Shown one piece after another: positions 39,394 through 49,837 of a DNA stretch of 64,000 nt. Origin of the DNA: Leptolyngbyaceae cyanobacterium clean351. GTDB lineage: Bacteria; Cyanobacteriota; Cyanobacteriia; DAIDHW01. The stretch spans positions 1 to 64,000 of the forward strand of contig DAIDHW010000001.1 in assembly GCA_027451865.1 (NCBI GenBank), given 5' to 3'. The notes beneath the pieces are model-generated. The model was not told the DNA's origin and did not search any database. It saw only the letters and a list, made by a program, of their open reading frames with translations. A program made the translations under genes and the position numbers. Within the stretch, counting starts at the first letter, position 1, and the number at the start of each line of letters is the position of its first letter.

Positions 39394-40207
39394 AGGAGGT
39401 GTCCCTAATCAGATCTTCCCAGGTGGCTAGCTCCTGGGTCATGGCCGTTAACTTAGCCCGTATCCGGTTCAGGGCAACTTCCCCTAGGGGCAGGCGCAGG
39501 GGTGGGGAGGCTGACTCCACCACCTGAATCATGGCCTGGGCTGCCTTAGCCGGGTCACCGGGTTGTTTGCCCGAGTAGCCGTTGAGGGTGGCAATGGTCT
39601 GGTGAGCAGTGGTATTGTAGGTCGGCAGACTCCGCGCCGGCGTAACCAGGGAGTGGCCTGCCCAGTCAGTCCGAAAAGGTCCGGGCTCCACGATCGTCAC
39701 CCGGATCCCCAAGGGCGCTACCTCAAGGGCCAAAGCCTCGGAGAATCCTTCTAGGGCATATTTACTAGCATTGTAGATACCTAAGCCTGGGGTAGCGACG
39801 AAACCAGCCATGGAGGAGATTTGGAGGATATGACCACTGCCCTGGGCGCGCAGGACTGGCAGGACAGCACGGGTAACATTAAGGGCACCAAATAGATTGG
39901 TCTCTAACTGGGCCCGGGCTTCGGCGTCACTAACCTCCTCCACTGCTCCCGCCAGTCCGTAGCCGGCATTATTCACCACCACGTCCAGACGTCCCCCAAC
40001 CTGGGAGAGCACCGAGTTAACTTGCCGTTCATCGGTAACATCAAGGGCGTAGGCTCGGACCCTCTCCGGGGCCAAGGCCACAAGGTCCTCAAGCGTCTCC
40101 AGCCGGCGGGCGGTAGCCACCAGGGAGTCTCCCCGGGCTACCACCGCTTGGGCGAGGGCTTTACCTAGGCCCCGGGAGCAACCCGTAATGAACCAAACTT
40201 TACTCAT
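39377..40207 (-). CDS. Short-chain dehydrogenase/reductase
   Basis: A 276-aa classical SDR. The cofactor motif is FITGCSRGLGKALAQ, with NNAGYG, the catalytic Ser in ISSMAGF and the YNASK (Y-x-x-x-K) pair near 152-156. PGPFRTDWAG follows. It would oxidise or reduce an alcohol or carbonyl with NAD(P). The substrate is unknown. It is divergent from glmS across 159 bp. Confidence 0.92.
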   Translation of the reverse strand: MSKVWFITGCSRGLGKALAQAVVARGDSLVATARRLETLEDLVALAPERVRAYALDVTDERQVNSVLSQVGGRLDVVVNNAGYGLAGAVEEVSDAEARAQLETNLFGALNVTRAVLPVLRAQGSGHILQISSMAGFVATPGLGIYNASKYALEGFSEALALEVAPLGIRVTIVEPGPFRTDWAGHSLVTPARSLPTYNTTAHQTIATLNGYSGKQPGDPAKAAQAMIQVVESASPPLRLPLGEVALNRIRAKLTAMTQELATWEDLIRDTSFGTPA

Positions 40208-40366
40208 AGCTCCTATACATTGAGGATGGGCGAGGGATACTTGGGATAGCCCCTGTTCCCCCAGGCCCCATGGTAGCTCAGGAAAAATGGCCGCGGTTTA
40301 GCCTAAGTCGAGCGAATCGAGCTACCTTGGAGTTGGCTTTTTTAGCTTGCAGAGGGTCAGGTATCC

Positions 40367-42235
40367 ATGTGCGGTATTGTCGGCTACATCGGTCCACGCT
40401 CAGCCCGGGAGGTTTTACTAACTGGGCTAGAAAAATTAGAGTACCGGGGTTACGACTCCGCCGGCCTAGCCACCCTCCATAACCATACCCTTGAGTGTGT
40501 GCGCAGCAAAGGCAAACTGGAAAACCTACGTCGCAAACTCGCCCCCGAATCAGAGCCGGCCCGGGTAGGCATAGGTCATACCCGCTGGGCTACCCACGGT
40601 AAACCCGAGGAACACAACGCCCATCCCCACCTAGATGCCCCGGAGCGCTTGGCTGTAGTCCAAAACGGCATCATCGAAAACTATCTGGAGTTGCGTCGCC
40701 AGCTGCAGGAGCGGGGTTGCCAGTTTCGCTCTGATACGGACACGGAGGTGATTCCCCACTTGGTTAGCAGCTACCTGGAGCAAACCCGTGACCATCCCCA
40801 CCCCCTCCTCGAGGCAGTGCGCCTAGTAGTGAATCAACTGCAGGGGGCCTTTGCCTTGGCAATCCTGTGCGCCGACTACCCGGAAGAGCTAGTAGTAGTG
40901 CGCCAACACGCCCCCTTGTGTATTGGGTTTGGGCCAGGAGAGGTGTTTTGTGCCTCGGATACCCCAGCTTTGGTCCCCTACACCCGCCAGGTCCTCACCC
41001 TAGAGAACGGTGAACTAGCCCGCCTGACCCCTAACGGTGTGGAACTGTACACCTTCGCCGGGGAACCCCTGACCCGCTCGCCCCACCACTTGAACTGGAA
41101 TCCGGTCCTGGTGGAAAAACAAGGCTTTCGGCACTTCATGATCAAGGAAATCTACGAGCAGCCCGGGGTAGTGCGCTCGTGTCTACAGGCCTACGCCCCG
41201 GACCTAGGCCCCGGTCCAATTCACTTGGGTTTGCCCGATGACTGGTACCAAGACCTAGAGCAGGTGCAGATCCTCGGCTGCGGCACCAGTTGGCACGCCA
41301 GTCTAGTAGGTAAGTATCTCCTTGAGCAGCTAGCTGGTGTCCCCACCCTTGTCCATTACGCCTCGGAGTTTCGCTACGCGCCCCCCCCCTTGAGCCCCAA
41401 CACTCTTACCGTCGGCGTCACCCAGTCCGGAGAGACCGCAGACACCCTAGGAGCTTTGGACCTGGAGCGTCAGCGCCGCTCCAACTGCGCCCCTGCCTAC
41501 CGGGCCCGACTCCTAGGGGTAACTAACCGTCCCGAGAGCACCCTAGGCCACTTGGTGCCCCAGCTGATCGATACCCTCGGGGGGATTGAGATTGGTGTGG
41601 CCGCCACCAAGACCTTCATCGGCCAGCTGATGGCCTTTTACCTTCTGGCCCTAGACCTCGGTCAGCGCCGGGGTACCCTAGCTCCAGAGCGCCTCGCGAC
41701 GATCCTTCATGGACTGCAGCAACTGCCGGCGGCCATTGAGCTGATTTTGGAGGGGCAGGAGCACTACATCGCAACTCTGGCCCATCGCTTTGCCGATACT
41801 CAGGACTTTATCTTCCTTGGCCGGGGGATTAACTACCCCATTGCCTTGGAAGGAGCCTTGAAGCTCAAGGAGATTAGCTACATTCACGCCGAGGGGTATC
41901 CTGCTGGGGAAATGAAGCACGGGCCCATTGCTCTCCTGGACGCCAAGGTGCCGGTAGTAGCCATCGCCAACCCCGGGATGGTCTACGAGAAGGTGCTCTC
42001 TAACGCCCTCGAGGCCAAGGCCCGGGACGCTCAGCTCATCGGGGTAACACCCCTAGGCTCCCAGGGAATTGGGGAGGTATTTGACCACATTCTGCCGATT
42101 CCCCCGGTGGAGGAAGTCATCTCCCCCCTGGTGACGGTAATCCCCCTGCAACTGCTGGCCTACCATATTGCCGCCCTGCGGGGCCTAGACGTCGATCAAC
42201 CCCGCAACCTGGCCAAATCCGTAACGGTGGAGTAG
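40367..42235 (+). CDS. glmS: Glutamine-fructose-6-phosphate aminotransferase
   Basis: A 622-aa enzyme that makes glucosamine 6-phosphate for cell wall and lipopolysaccharide. Cys2 (MCGIVGYIGPR) is the glutaminase nucleophile; HTRWATHGKP and NGIIENYLELR follow. Two SIS domains hold GCGTSWHASL and TQSGETADTL, and the end is PRNLAKSVTVE, the conserved C-terminus. No glmS ribozyme was recognised in the 159-bp leader. The GT-C gene starts 2 bp after the stop. Confidence 0.97.
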   Translation: MCGIVGYIGPRSAREVLLTGLEKLEYRGYDSAGLATLHNHTLECVRSKGKLENLRRKLAPESEPARVGIGHTRWATHGKPEEHNAHPHLDAPERLAVVQNGIIENYLELRRQLQERGCQFRSDTDTEVIPHLVSSYLEQTRDHPHPLLEAVRLVVNQLQGAFALAILCADYPEELVVVRQHAPLCIGFGPGEVFCASDTPALVPYTRQVLTLENGELARLTPNGVELYTFAGEPLTRSPHHLNWNPVLVEKQGFRHFMIKEIYEQPGVVRSCLQAYAPDLGPGPIHLGLPDDWYQDLEQVQILGCGTSWHASLVGKYLLEQLAGVPTLVHYASEFRYAPPPLSPNTLTVGVTQSGETADTLGALDLERQRRSNCAPAYRARLLGVTNRPESTLGHLVPQLIDTLGGIEIGVAATKTFIGQLMAFYLLALDLGQRRGTLAPERLATILHGLQQLPAAIELILEGQEHYIATLAHRFADTQDFIFLGRGINYPIALEGALKLKEISYIHAEGYPAGEMKHGPIALLDAKVPVVAIANPGMVYEKVLSNALEAKARDAQLIGVTPLGSQGIGEVFDHILPIPPVEEVISPLVTVIPLQLLAYHIAALRGLDVDQPRNLAKSVTVE

Positions 42236-42237
42236 GG

Positions 42238-43476
42238 GTGGGCAGTAAAGACCGCTGGTCAGGACTGGGCTACGTACTGGCCGTGGGGGGCCTGAGTCGC
42301 CTGGTGGTGGTGGGGACCATGGTGGGGGTGGCGCCCCTGCTGCCCCTAGCTCCCGGGGAACTGGTAGCCAAAACCGGCTGGGCAGTGTTTTCCGCTTGGG
42401 ATAGTCAATACTACGCTGCCATCGCCGAGATGGGCTATCAGCCAGGACCAGTCCCCCTGACAGCTTTTTTTCCTCTGTTCCCCCTGCTGTGTCGCGGGGT
42501 GATGAATCTGGGGTTACCCTTTCAAGTGGCCGCCCCAGTGGTGAATAACCTGACCTTCTTGGCGGCTCTGGGGTACCTGTACAACTGGCTTGAAGATCGC
42601 TACGACCGGGGGACAGCTCGCTGGGGGACGGCGGTGCTGGCCTGGTGCCCCTTATCTTTATTCGCCAGTGTCGCCTACAGTGAAGGAGCCTTTTTGCTGT
42701 GCAGCTGTGCTACCATGCGGGCCTTCGACCGCCACCAGTACGCTCCGGCGGCGGGGTGGGGGATGCTAGCCACCGCCTGCCGGCCTACGGGGGTGGCCTT
42801 GATTCCCGCCCTGCTGATCGCTGCCTACCAGGAAAAGCACCCTGGGAGGGCCTACGTCGCCGGTTTGGCCGCCCTAGGGGGAATAGGGCTCTTTAGTCTT
42901 TACTGCTGGATTTATCTAGGGGACCCCTTGGCCTTTTTCCACGCCCAACGGTTTTGGCGGCCAAGCTTGGGGTTCGACTGGGCGGGCTGGTTGAAGATGG
43001 TGGTGCAAGTGAGTAGCGGGGCAATCTGGGCCGGTTCCGGTGCCCTGAGGGACCCCTGGCATCCGTGGCTGTTTACGGCTAGTCTGACCCTGATGGCCCT
43101 GGCTGGGGGATGGTGCCGCCGGCCCTGGCTGGCCAGGATTCTGCTGGGTTTGGCAGTCCTGGTCCAGTGGCTGGTGGGGGGAGACCCCTGGACTAACCTG
43201 ATGGTGATCGGCGGGGGGGCCTACCTGCTAGGGCGCCACCGGCAAACCCTATCCAGGGTTACCCTGGTCTACGGCGTCTTGGCCCTGGCCTTAATTCTGG
43301 CCTCCGGGAGCACCATCTCCCTCAACCGCCTGGGGTACGGGGTTATCTCCCTCAGTGTGGCCTTAGGTATAGAACTAAAAAACCACCCGGCGGCGGGGTG
43401 GGGGATGCTGGGATTTTTTGGTTTAGTGCTGGTGTCCATGGCTCTGAGGTTCGCCCAGGGCCAGTGGGTAGCCTAG
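42238..43476 (+). CDS. PIG-V-like GT-C mannosyltransferase
   Basis: A 412-aa protein with roughly ten hydrophobic helices. WDSQYYAAIAEMGYQ near residue 54 holds the acidic motif of the PIG-V type. FFPLFPLLCRGV, SVAYSEGAFLL and ACRPTGVALIP follow in the order usual for this family. It would move a sugar from a lipid carrier at the membrane. It starts at GTG, 2 bp after glmS, so amino-sugar and surface-sugar genes are coupled. It is the last apparently core gene before the defence island. Confidence 0.85.
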   Translation: MGSKDRWSGLGYVLAVGGLSRLVVVGTMVGVAPLLPLAPGELVAKTGWAVFSAWDSQYYAAIAEMGYQPGPVPLTAFFPLFPLLCRGVMNLGLPFQVAAPVVNNLTFLAALGYLYNWLEDRYDRGTARWGTAVLAWCPLSLFASVAYSEGAFLLCSCATMRAFDRHQYAPAAGWGMLATACRPTGVALIPALLIAAYQEKHPGRAYVAGLAALGGIGLFSLYCWIYLGDPLAFFHAQRFWRPSLGFDWAGWLKMVVQVSSGAIWAGSGALRDPWHPWLFTASLTLMALAGGWCRRPWLARILLGLAVLVQWLVGGDPWTNLMVIGGGAYLLGRHRQTLSRVTLVYGVLALALILASGSTISLNRLGYGVISLSVALGIELKNHPAAGWGMLGFFGLVLVSMALRFAQGQWVA

Positions 43477-43502
43477 TACTGAGGCCTTAGGGTAGAATTC
43501 TT

Positions 43503-43513
43503 GGGTAGTACCC
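43503..43513 (+). promoter_or_regulatory. Palindrome upstream of the defence operon
   Basis: GGGTA-G-TACCC is a perfect 5-bp inverted repeat, 13 bp before the helicase ATG, and TAGAAT lies just upstream at 43494. It could be an operator for the defence genes. There is no copy in front of the other island genes. Confidence 0.3.
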
Positions 43514-43526
43514 CACTGGCACACCC

Positions 43527-46235
43527 ATGGCGGAGAGTTTTCGTCCCACCCCAGGCTCCCTGGTCACCTGTAGGGGCCGCCACTGGACCGTCCTACCTGG
43601 CGACATCCCTGATCTGGTGCTGCTGCGGCCCCTGAGCGGGGATGAGGACCAGGTCTGCGGCCTCTACACTCCCCTGGAGCTAGACTCCCTGGCCCCGGCC
43701 CAGTTTCCTCTGCCCCACCCGGACCAAGCCCAAGACCACCGCGCCGCTCAACTGTTGCTTGCAGCTGCCCGTCTGAGCCTGCGGGATAGTACTAGTCCTC
43801 TACGTTGTCTTGGTCGTCTGTCCCTGCGGCCACGCCCCTACCAGATCGTGCCCCTACTCATGGCCCTGCGCCTGACGACTGTCCGCTTGTTGATCGCCGA
43901 CGACGTGGGGATCGGCAAGACCATTGAGGCGGGCCTGATCGCCCGGGAGCTGCTAGAGCGAGGGGAGGTGAGGCGCCTAGCCGTCCTGTGCCCACCCCAC
44001 CTGTGTGACCAATGGCAGCAGGAATTGCGGGAGAAATTTCACCTTGACCCGGTGGTGGTCAGCAGCAAAACTGTCGGCCGCCTAGAGCGCGACCTGCCCA
44101 GCTTAGGAGAACACCTTTTCGGCTACTACCCCCACCTTATCCTCAGCCTTGATTACGTTAAGGGCGAGCGTCTGCGCGCGCCTTTCCTGACCCATTGTCC
44201 AGAATTAGTGATTGTTGATGAGGCCCACACCAGCACCCAGCCCGGGGATGGGACTGGGGAGCAACAGCAACGCCACCAACTCCTCAAAGAGGTAACCAAG
44301 GACCCCTCGCGCCACTGTATCCTCTTGACCGCCACCCCCCACAGCGGTATTGAGGCCTCTTTCCAATCCCTACTAGGACTGCTCAAGCCCGAATTTGCCC
44401 AGTGGAATCTAGACCAACTCTCCCCCGAGCAGCAGGCTGACCTGGAGAGCCACTTTATCCAGCGCCGCCGTCAGGATGTGGGTCAAGGGGAACAGACCCC
44501 TTTCCCCGAGCGTGAGTCTATTGACCAACCCTACGCCCTGTCTGAAGAGTACCGGGTCCTGCACGACCAGGTTTTCGCCTACGCCCGGGGTCTGATCCAG
44601 GGCGTGACGGAGCAGATGAGTAATGCCCAACGCCAGGGGTGTTACTGGTCTGCCCTGGCGGTGATTCGCTGTGTCATGTCCTCTCCTGCTGCCGCCGTGG
44701 CTGCCCTTGCTAAACGGGCCGGCCCCCCCATCCCTGAGCCGGTTCCCGACCTAGAGTCGCTGTCGGAGACCTACCTGGACAAGGACGAGCAGGACACCGA
44801 CACCCCGCCCCTCCTGGAGCCGGCTGACCAGTTCCGGGAGTTTGTCCACCTAGCTGAGGGCCTCCAGGGGCCTCGGGACGTCAAGCTCCAAGCCCTGCTG
44901 CAGCTGGTGCGGGAGTTACTCGGCCCACCCCCCCGCCCCCCAATCATCTGGTGTCGCTACCTGGCCACAGCTAACTACCTGGCCCACCGGTTACAGGCCG
45001 AGCTCGGGGAGGGGGTGGCTGTAGCCGCCATTACTGGGGAGCTAAACCAGGAGCAGCGCCGCGCCCGCCTGCAGGACCTAGAAGCCAACGACCAGCGGGT
45101 ATTGGTGGCCACCGACTGCCTCAGTGAGGGGGTTAACCTGCAGGAATTATTCCAGGCGGTGATCCACTACGACCTCCCTTGGAACCCCAATCGCCTTGAG
45201 CAACGGGTAGGGCGAGTAGACCGCTACGGTCAAAGGGTTCCTAAGGTTAGCAGTTACTTCCTCTACGGCCAGGGCAATCCCGTAGACGATGCCCTGCGTA
45301 GTGTGCTCATTCGCAAAGCCATCGAGATCCACAGGACCCTAGGGGTGAGCGTGCCAGTACCTGAGGCAGGGGAAGCGGTGGCCAGGGCAGTGCTCGATTC
45401 CCTGCTTGACCAGGGTCAGGGGTGCTCCGAGCAGCTAAACTATACCTGGGACCAGGCGGTCCGGCAAGAGGAGGTCGGCCGGACCCGGTTTGCCCAGCGG
45501 TGGATTAAGCCTGAGCAGGTAGAGCAAGAGCTCCAGGCCGCAGATCAGGTCCTAGGTACTCCACAGTTGGTGGAGGAGTTCGTCCGGACGGCTTGCCTGC
45601 GCCTGGGGTCTCCCTTGGTGCCAGAGAAGGGCTCTACCTGGCGCTTGGGGTCATTACCCCAGGTCCCGGTCAGCCTGCCACCGCTCATCACCTTTAACCC
45701 GCTGGCCCCCCCGGGGGTGGAGTACGTGGGCCGGAATCATCCCTTGGTGGCGGGGCTAGCCCAGCATCTGCTCGGGGAAGCCCTGGAGAATGCCTCTGAC
45801 CCCACCGCCGCCCGCTGCGGCTTCACCATTACCCGGGCAGTCGAACAGCGCACCACTATTCTCCTGCTGCGAGCCCGTTACCTTTTCACCAGCCCCCTAG
45901 CCGGCCCGCGCTTGGTAGAGGAGTGTTTCACGGCTGGCTTTACGGGGCCTCCCCGGGCCCCCCTCTGGCTAGACCCCGCTCAGGCTCAGGCTCTTCTAGA
46001 GGAGGCCGAACCCACGGGGGATCTAGCCCCGGCGCTGAAGCAGCGGCAGCTAGCCGAGGTGATCGGCAAACTGGAGGTATTGACGCCTGAACTGACAGCG
46101 ATAGCTGACCAACGGGCGCGGGCGGTCCTTCAGGCCCACCGCCGGGTCCGGGGTATTACCCGGGAAGAACAAGTCACCGTGCTCCCCCACCTGCCCCTAG
46201 ATATCCTGGGTTTATTTGTCCTTAATCCCCCATGA
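43527..46235 (+). CDS. drmD: DISARM-type SNF2 helicase DrmD
   Basis: A 902-aa superfamily 2 helicase. The N-terminal 100 residues ([33 protein letters not shown]) are the ones seen in DISARM DrmD. The SNF2 core has [22 protein letters not shown] (Walker A, ~124-132), VIVDEAHT (~228) and LLTATPHSG. The C-terminal lobe has [13 protein letters not shown] and [12 protein letters not shown]. It is somewhat shorter than the ~1000 aa usual for DrmD. The stop overlaps the methyltransferase start as ATGA, which is the class 1 DISARM order (drmD then drmMI). Confidence 0.88.
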   Translation: MAESFRPTPGSLVTCRGRHWTVLPGDIPDLVLLRPLSGDEDQVCGLYTPLELDSLAPAQFPLPHPDQAQDHRAAQLLLAAARLSLRDSTSPLRCLGRLSLRPRPYQIVPLLMALRLTTVRLLIADDVGIGKTIEAGLIARELLERGEVRRLAVLCPPHLCDQWQQELREKFHLDPVVVSSKTVGRLERDLPSLGEHLFGYYPHLILSLDYVKGERLRAPFLTHCPELVIVDEAHTSTQPGDGTGEQQQRHQLLKEVTKDPSRHCILLTATPHSGIEASFQSLLGLLKPEFAQWNLDQLSPEQQADLESHFIQRRRQDVGQGEQTPFPERESIDQPYALSEEYRVLHDQVFAYARGLIQGVTEQMSNAQRQGCYWSALAVIRCVMSSPAAAVAALAKRAGPPIPEPVPDLESLSETYLDKDEQDTDTPPLLEPADQFREFVHLAEGLQGPRDVKLQALLQLVRELLGPPPRPPIIWCRYLATANYLAHRLQAELGEGVAVAAITGELNQEQRRARLQDLEANDQRVLVATDCLSEGVNLQELFQAVIHYDLPWNPNRLEQRVGRVDRYGQRVPKVSSYFLYGQGNPVDDALRSVLIRKAIEIHRTLGVSVPVPEAGEAVARAVLDSLLDQGQGCSEQLNYTWDQAVRQEEVGRTRFAQRWIKPEQVEQELQAADQVLGTPQLVEEFVRTACLRLGSPLVPEKGSTWRLGSLPQVPVSLPPLITFNPLAPPGVEYVGRNHPLVAGLAQHLLGEALENASDPTAARCGFTITRAVEQRTTILLLRARYLFTSPLAGPRLVEECFTAGFTGPPRAPLWLDPAQAQALLEEAEPTGDLAPALKQRQLAEVIGKLEVLTPELTAIADQRARAVLQAHRRVRGITREEQVTVLPHLPLDILGLFVLNPP

Positions 46236-49200
46236 GTATGAAACCGGCCATCAAGGGAGCGATTACGGTCCAGGGATTCTTGAGTCTTGACTTGGTGATG
46301 GCTATGGGTGATGACCTTGGGAAGCTGAGCGACCAGGTCACCAGAGTCTGGGGGGAGGCGCAAACCCGCTGGCGGGCCCTGACCCCAGACACTCCTCTGA
46401 CCCAGGACCAGTGGGTAATCCCTCTCCTCCAGAGCCTTGGTTACTCCCTAGCTCCCCTGACCGAAACCAAGGTACACGGCCAGAGCTTCCCCATCTCCCA
46501 CCAGGCGGCCGGTGTGCCGGTGCACATCGTCGGGGATGGGGTGGATTTAGACCGGCGGCCCCCCAAGGGTGGTTTATCACCCCAGACCCTAGTCCAGACC
46601 TACCTCGACTGCACCGACCCCCTCTGGGGGGTGGTCACCAACGGTCAGCTGTGGCGCTTGGTGCGCAGCTCGGGTTGCCTAAGTGGTAGCCGTTACCTAC
46701 AGGTGGATCTACGCCAAATCCTCACCGAGGGGGACCTGGCGGAATTTGGTCTATTTTATCGCCTCTTCCACCGCTCTCAACTCCCCCTGTCCTCTGGCCC
46801 CGGGGGCAGCCTAGAGGCCCTCTACCAGGAGTCAGTACACCAGGGGGGAAGGGCACGGGAGAAGCTAGGCGAGGGGGTAGTAGAAGCTCTAAAGATTCTG
46901 GGGAATGGGTTTTTGCAGCACCCCCAAAACCGGACTCTCAAAGAGCACTTGAGTCAGGGCGGCCTCACCCCCCAGGAGTACTACGGACAATTGCTGCAGG
47001 TAGTTTACCGGCTGCTGTTTTTGCTGGTGATGGAGGCTCAGGGCCTGCTGCCGGCTGACCATCCCCAGGCACCTATCTACCGCCGGTACTACAGTCTTGA
47101 GCGCCTCCGGGGTCAAGCCGAGCGGCCTAGTCCCCGGCCAGAAAATTTCTCAGATCTGTGGCAAGGGCTGCGGGTCACCTTCGCCCTGTTTGATGAGCGC
47201 CAACGAGGCCAGCTCCTAGGGTTGCCTCCCCTGAACAGCGACCTGTTTCGGTCCGGGACCCTCGAGGAGCTCCAGGAGTTAGATAACCACTTCCTCCGCC
47301 GGGCCATTAGGGCGCTGGGGGTTTTTGATCAGGACCAGCAGCCCCGGCGGATCAACTACGCAGCCCTGGCGGCCGAAGAGCTAGGAAGCATCTACCAGAG
47401 GCTGCTAGACCTCTATCCGGTCCTGGATCAGCAGGAGTGGGTCTTCGAGCTGATAGCGGCCCCGGAAGTGCAGACTAAGAGTCCCGCCTACTATACTCCC
47501 CCAGAGTTAGTGAAGCAGATAGTCAAAGATACCCTAGAACCAGTGCTGGCCGAGAAGTTAGCCGCCGGTAGGGAACCTGAGGAAGCAGTTTTAGACTTGA
47601 AGGTCTGTGACCCGGCCTGTGGGTCGGGCCAGTTTTTGTTGGCGGCCGCTCGCTACCTAGGCCAAAAACTCGCCGAGGCTCGGGAAGCTGACCCTAGCCC
47701 CCTAACCCTGCGGCAAGCAGTACGTACGGTGATTAGCCAGTGCATCTACGGTGTCGATCTCAACCCCCTAGCGGTAGACCTGACTAGGTTAGCCCTAGGG
47801 ATTGAGGGGTTTTGTCCTGGTCTATCAATGATGTTTCTGGACCACCGGATTAAGTGCGGCAACTCCTTGGTGGGGGTGGTGGACTTAGGCTGCCTAGAAC
47901 AGGGAATCCCTGATGAGGCCTACAAGCCAGGTAATGCTGATGATAGACATGTGGCCACCCAAATGCGAGAAGCAAACAAAGGTGCCTACCGGGAGCGCCG
48001 CCTCCTACCTGACCTGGGCCCCGGGCGGCTGGCCCACCGCCAAGCCCTACTCAACCTAGGGGACCTAAAGGACGACCAGCCGGCGGCGGTGCACCACAAG
48101 CACCAGCAATACATCCAGGGCCGCCAGCTCGGCCTGCGAGACTACCAAGCTTGTAACCTCTGGGTGGGGGCCTTTTTCATCCCCCTGACCCGCACCTACA
48201 CTGACCGAGTACCCACCTGGACGCACCTAGAGCGCTTCCTGCGGGGCCAACCCCTTGACCCGGCTCTCCAGGAACTAGTAGAGCAAACCGCTCTCCGGGA
48301 ACAGTTTTTCCACTGGCCCCTAGAATACCCGGAGGTGTTCGGGGAGCGGGGAGGATTTGATTGTGTGGTAAGTACTCCCCCCTGGGAGTCACTCCAGGTC
48401 CGGGAGTTCGGGTTTTTTGCCGCCCGGGATCCAGCAGTAAGGCAGGCCCAAACCAAGGAGGAGCAGCAGGAGCTGATTCGGCTGATGCCGACGCGCAATC
48501 CGGCCCTAGAGGCGCAATTCGGCCAAGTTAAGCGCTCTGAGGAGGCCCAAAACAAGTTTATCCGCAGCAGCGGCCGCTTTAGGCACACTAAGTCCGGGCA
48601 GCTAAACACCTATACCCTCTTTCTGGAAACTGCCCAGAGGATCACCCGCGGCCGCGCTACCCTGTTGGTGCCGGGGAGTATTCTGGGTGAGGCCAGAGCC
48701 CAGGAGTGGCTGGGGACCCAGCTATCAAACCAGCACCTGTTGAGCCTAGGGGGCTTCGATGCCCAGTCATCCCTGCTAGATTCATCCCTTGCCCCCGATG
48801 GTTTTGGGATTTTGACCCTCACCCACCAGTCAACCCCCCCGGATCTGGTTTTTCACTGTCAAACCCTCAAGGACCTCAAGGACGAGCGCCGACACCACAG
48901 CTACACGATCAAAGAGCTACACCAGATTAGTCCTAACACCCTCAGCCTGCCCCAAGCCCGCACTGACCGGGATGCCCAGCTGCTGAAGAAAATCTACACC
49001 CGGGCACCGGTGTTGGTAAATGAGACTCGCGGGCACAACCCCTGGCAGGTTGACCTGGTCAACCTCAAGGGGGAGGCCGGGAGTAAGTTGATTAGCCGGC
49101 AGGCGGTGGAGCAGCAGTTAGGGGAGCGGTGGCAGCGAGACTGGCTAATGGTGTTGCAGCGGGTGATCCCGAATCCTCGGGAGCGGACTGTACATCTTCG

Positions 49201-49738
49201 GGTCGCCGCCAAGGGTGGCCTAGACGATCAGATTGCCCTAGTGCTCCTGGAAACCAAGAGTTACCCCATTCAGGCCCTGTTTTTGGCCAACCTGAATAGC
49301 CTGGTCCTGGATTTTGTCGCTGGCCAGAAACTAGTCGGCACGGCTTTGACCTTCCCCTTCCTGCAGCAGCTGCCGGTTCTGCCCCCCAAGTCCTACCAGT
49401 CTGGCCACCAAGCGTTTATCCTCCCCCGGGTCATCGAGCTCACCTACACCACCTTTGACCTGAAACCCTTTGCCCAGGACCTGGGCTACTCTGGTCCTCC
49501 TTTCCCTTGGGACCCCCAGCGCCAGGCGCGCCTTAGCAGTGAACTAGACGCCTACTACGCCCACCTCTACGGCCTTAGCTGGGATGACCTGCGTTACCTC
49601 CTAGACCCCAGGGAGGTCTACGGGCCTGACTTTCCCGGTGAAACTTTTCCCCTCCTGCAGGAGCGGGAAATTCAGCAGCTAGGGGAATACCGCACTAGGA
49701 GGCTGATCCTGGAGGCCTGGGACCAACTGGGGTTTTAG
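46232..49738 (+). CDS. drmMI: DISARM-type adenine methyltransferase DrmMI
   Basis: A 1168-aa Eco57I/type IIG-like methyltransferase. The N-terminal ~450 residues are a helical region, typical for DrmMI. Motif I is LKVCDPACGSGQFLLAAARY (~457-476) and the helper motif YGVDLNPLAVDLTRLAL follows at ~505. Motif IV reads FDCVVSTPPWESLQ (~713), with Thr in place of the catalytic Asn/Asp of NPPW. LVPGSILGEARAQEWL and the target-recognition C-terminal part follow. In DISARM this enzyme marks host DNA. The odd motif IV questions activity. The gene overlaps drmD by 4 bp. Confidence 0.88.
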   Translation: MSMKPAIKGAITVQGFLSLDLVMAMGDDLGKLSDQVTRVWGEAQTRWRALTPDTPLTQDQWVIPLLQSLGYSLAPLTETKVHGQSFPISHQAAGVPVHIVGDGVDLDRRPPKGGLSPQTLVQTYLDCTDPLWGVVTNGQLWRLVRSSGCLSGSRYLQVDLRQILTEGDLAEFGLFYRLFHRSQLPLSSGPGGSLEALYQESVHQGGRAREKLGEGVVEALKILGNGFLQHPQNRTLKEHLSQGGLTPQEYYGQLLQVVYRLLFLLVMEAQGLLPADHPQAPIYRRYYSLERLRGQAERPSPRPENFSDLWQGLRVTFALFDERQRGQLLGLPPLNSDLFRSGTLEELQELDNHFLRRAIRALGVFDQDQQPRRINYAALAAEELGSIYQRLLDLYPVLDQQEWVFELIAAPEVQTKSPAYYTPPELVKQIVKDTLEPVLAEKLAAGREPEEAVLDLKVCDPACGSGQFLLAAARYLGQKLAEAREADPSPLTLRQAVRTVISQCIYGVDLNPLAVDLTRLALGIEGFCPGLSMMFLDHRIKCGNSLVGVVDLGCLEQGIPDEAYKPGNADDRHVATQMREANKGAYRERRLLPDLGPGRLAHRQALLNLGDLKDDQPAAVHHKHQQYIQGRQLGLRDYQACNLWVGAFFIPLTRTYTDRVPTWTHLERFLRGQPLDPALQELVEQTALREQFFHWPLEYPEVFGERGGFDCVVSTPPWESLQVREFGFFAARDPAVRQAQTKEEQQELIRLMPTRNPALEAQFGQVKRSEEAQNKFIRSSGRFRHTKSGQLNTYTLFLETAQRITRGRATLLVPGSILGEARAQEWLGTQLSNQHLLSLGGFDAQSSLLDSSLAPDGFGILTLTHQSTPPDLVFHCQTLKDLKDERRHHSYTIKELHQISPNTLSLPQARTDRDAQLLKKIYTRAPVLVNETRGHNPWQVDLVNLKGEAGSKLISRQAVEQQLGERWQRDWLMVLQRVIPNPRERTVHLRVAAKGGLDDQIALVLLETKSYPIQALFLANLNSLVLDFVAGQKLVGTALTFPFLQQLPVLPPKSYQSGHQAFILPRVIELTYTTFDLKPFAQDLGYSGPPFPWDPQRQARLSSELDAYYAHLYGLSWDDLRYLLDPREVYGPDFPGETFPLLQEREIQQLGEYRTRRLILEAWDQLGF

Positions 49739-49801
49739 GGGGCTGAAGTAATTCCCCGGGAGTCGGCCAACTTGAGCCCTGATGTCCTATAGTATTTGGG
49801 G

Positions 49802-49831
49802 TTGCCCACCCACTTTAATTAGTACTAGAAT
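49802..49831 (+). promoter_or_regulatory. Promoter of parA copy 1, predicted leaderless
   Basis: TTGCCC (49802-49807) and TAGAAT (49826-49831) are 18 bp apart. The expected start falls 6-7 bases on, at the GTG of parA (49838), so the mRNA would have no leader. The palindrome TAGTACTA (49820-49827) overlaps the -10 element and is a candidate operator or ParB/ParA site. Confidence 0.55.
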
Positions 49832-49837
49832 ACTTCT

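Noticed and set aside
40208-40366. glmS ribozyme in the glmS leader
   Set aside because: No recognisable ribozyme core was seen in the 159 bp before the ATG; the ribozyme is mainly known from Gram-positive bacteria.
40270-40482. 70-aa frame overlapping the glmS start
   Set aside because: Runs into glmS in another frame and has no family match or ribosome site.
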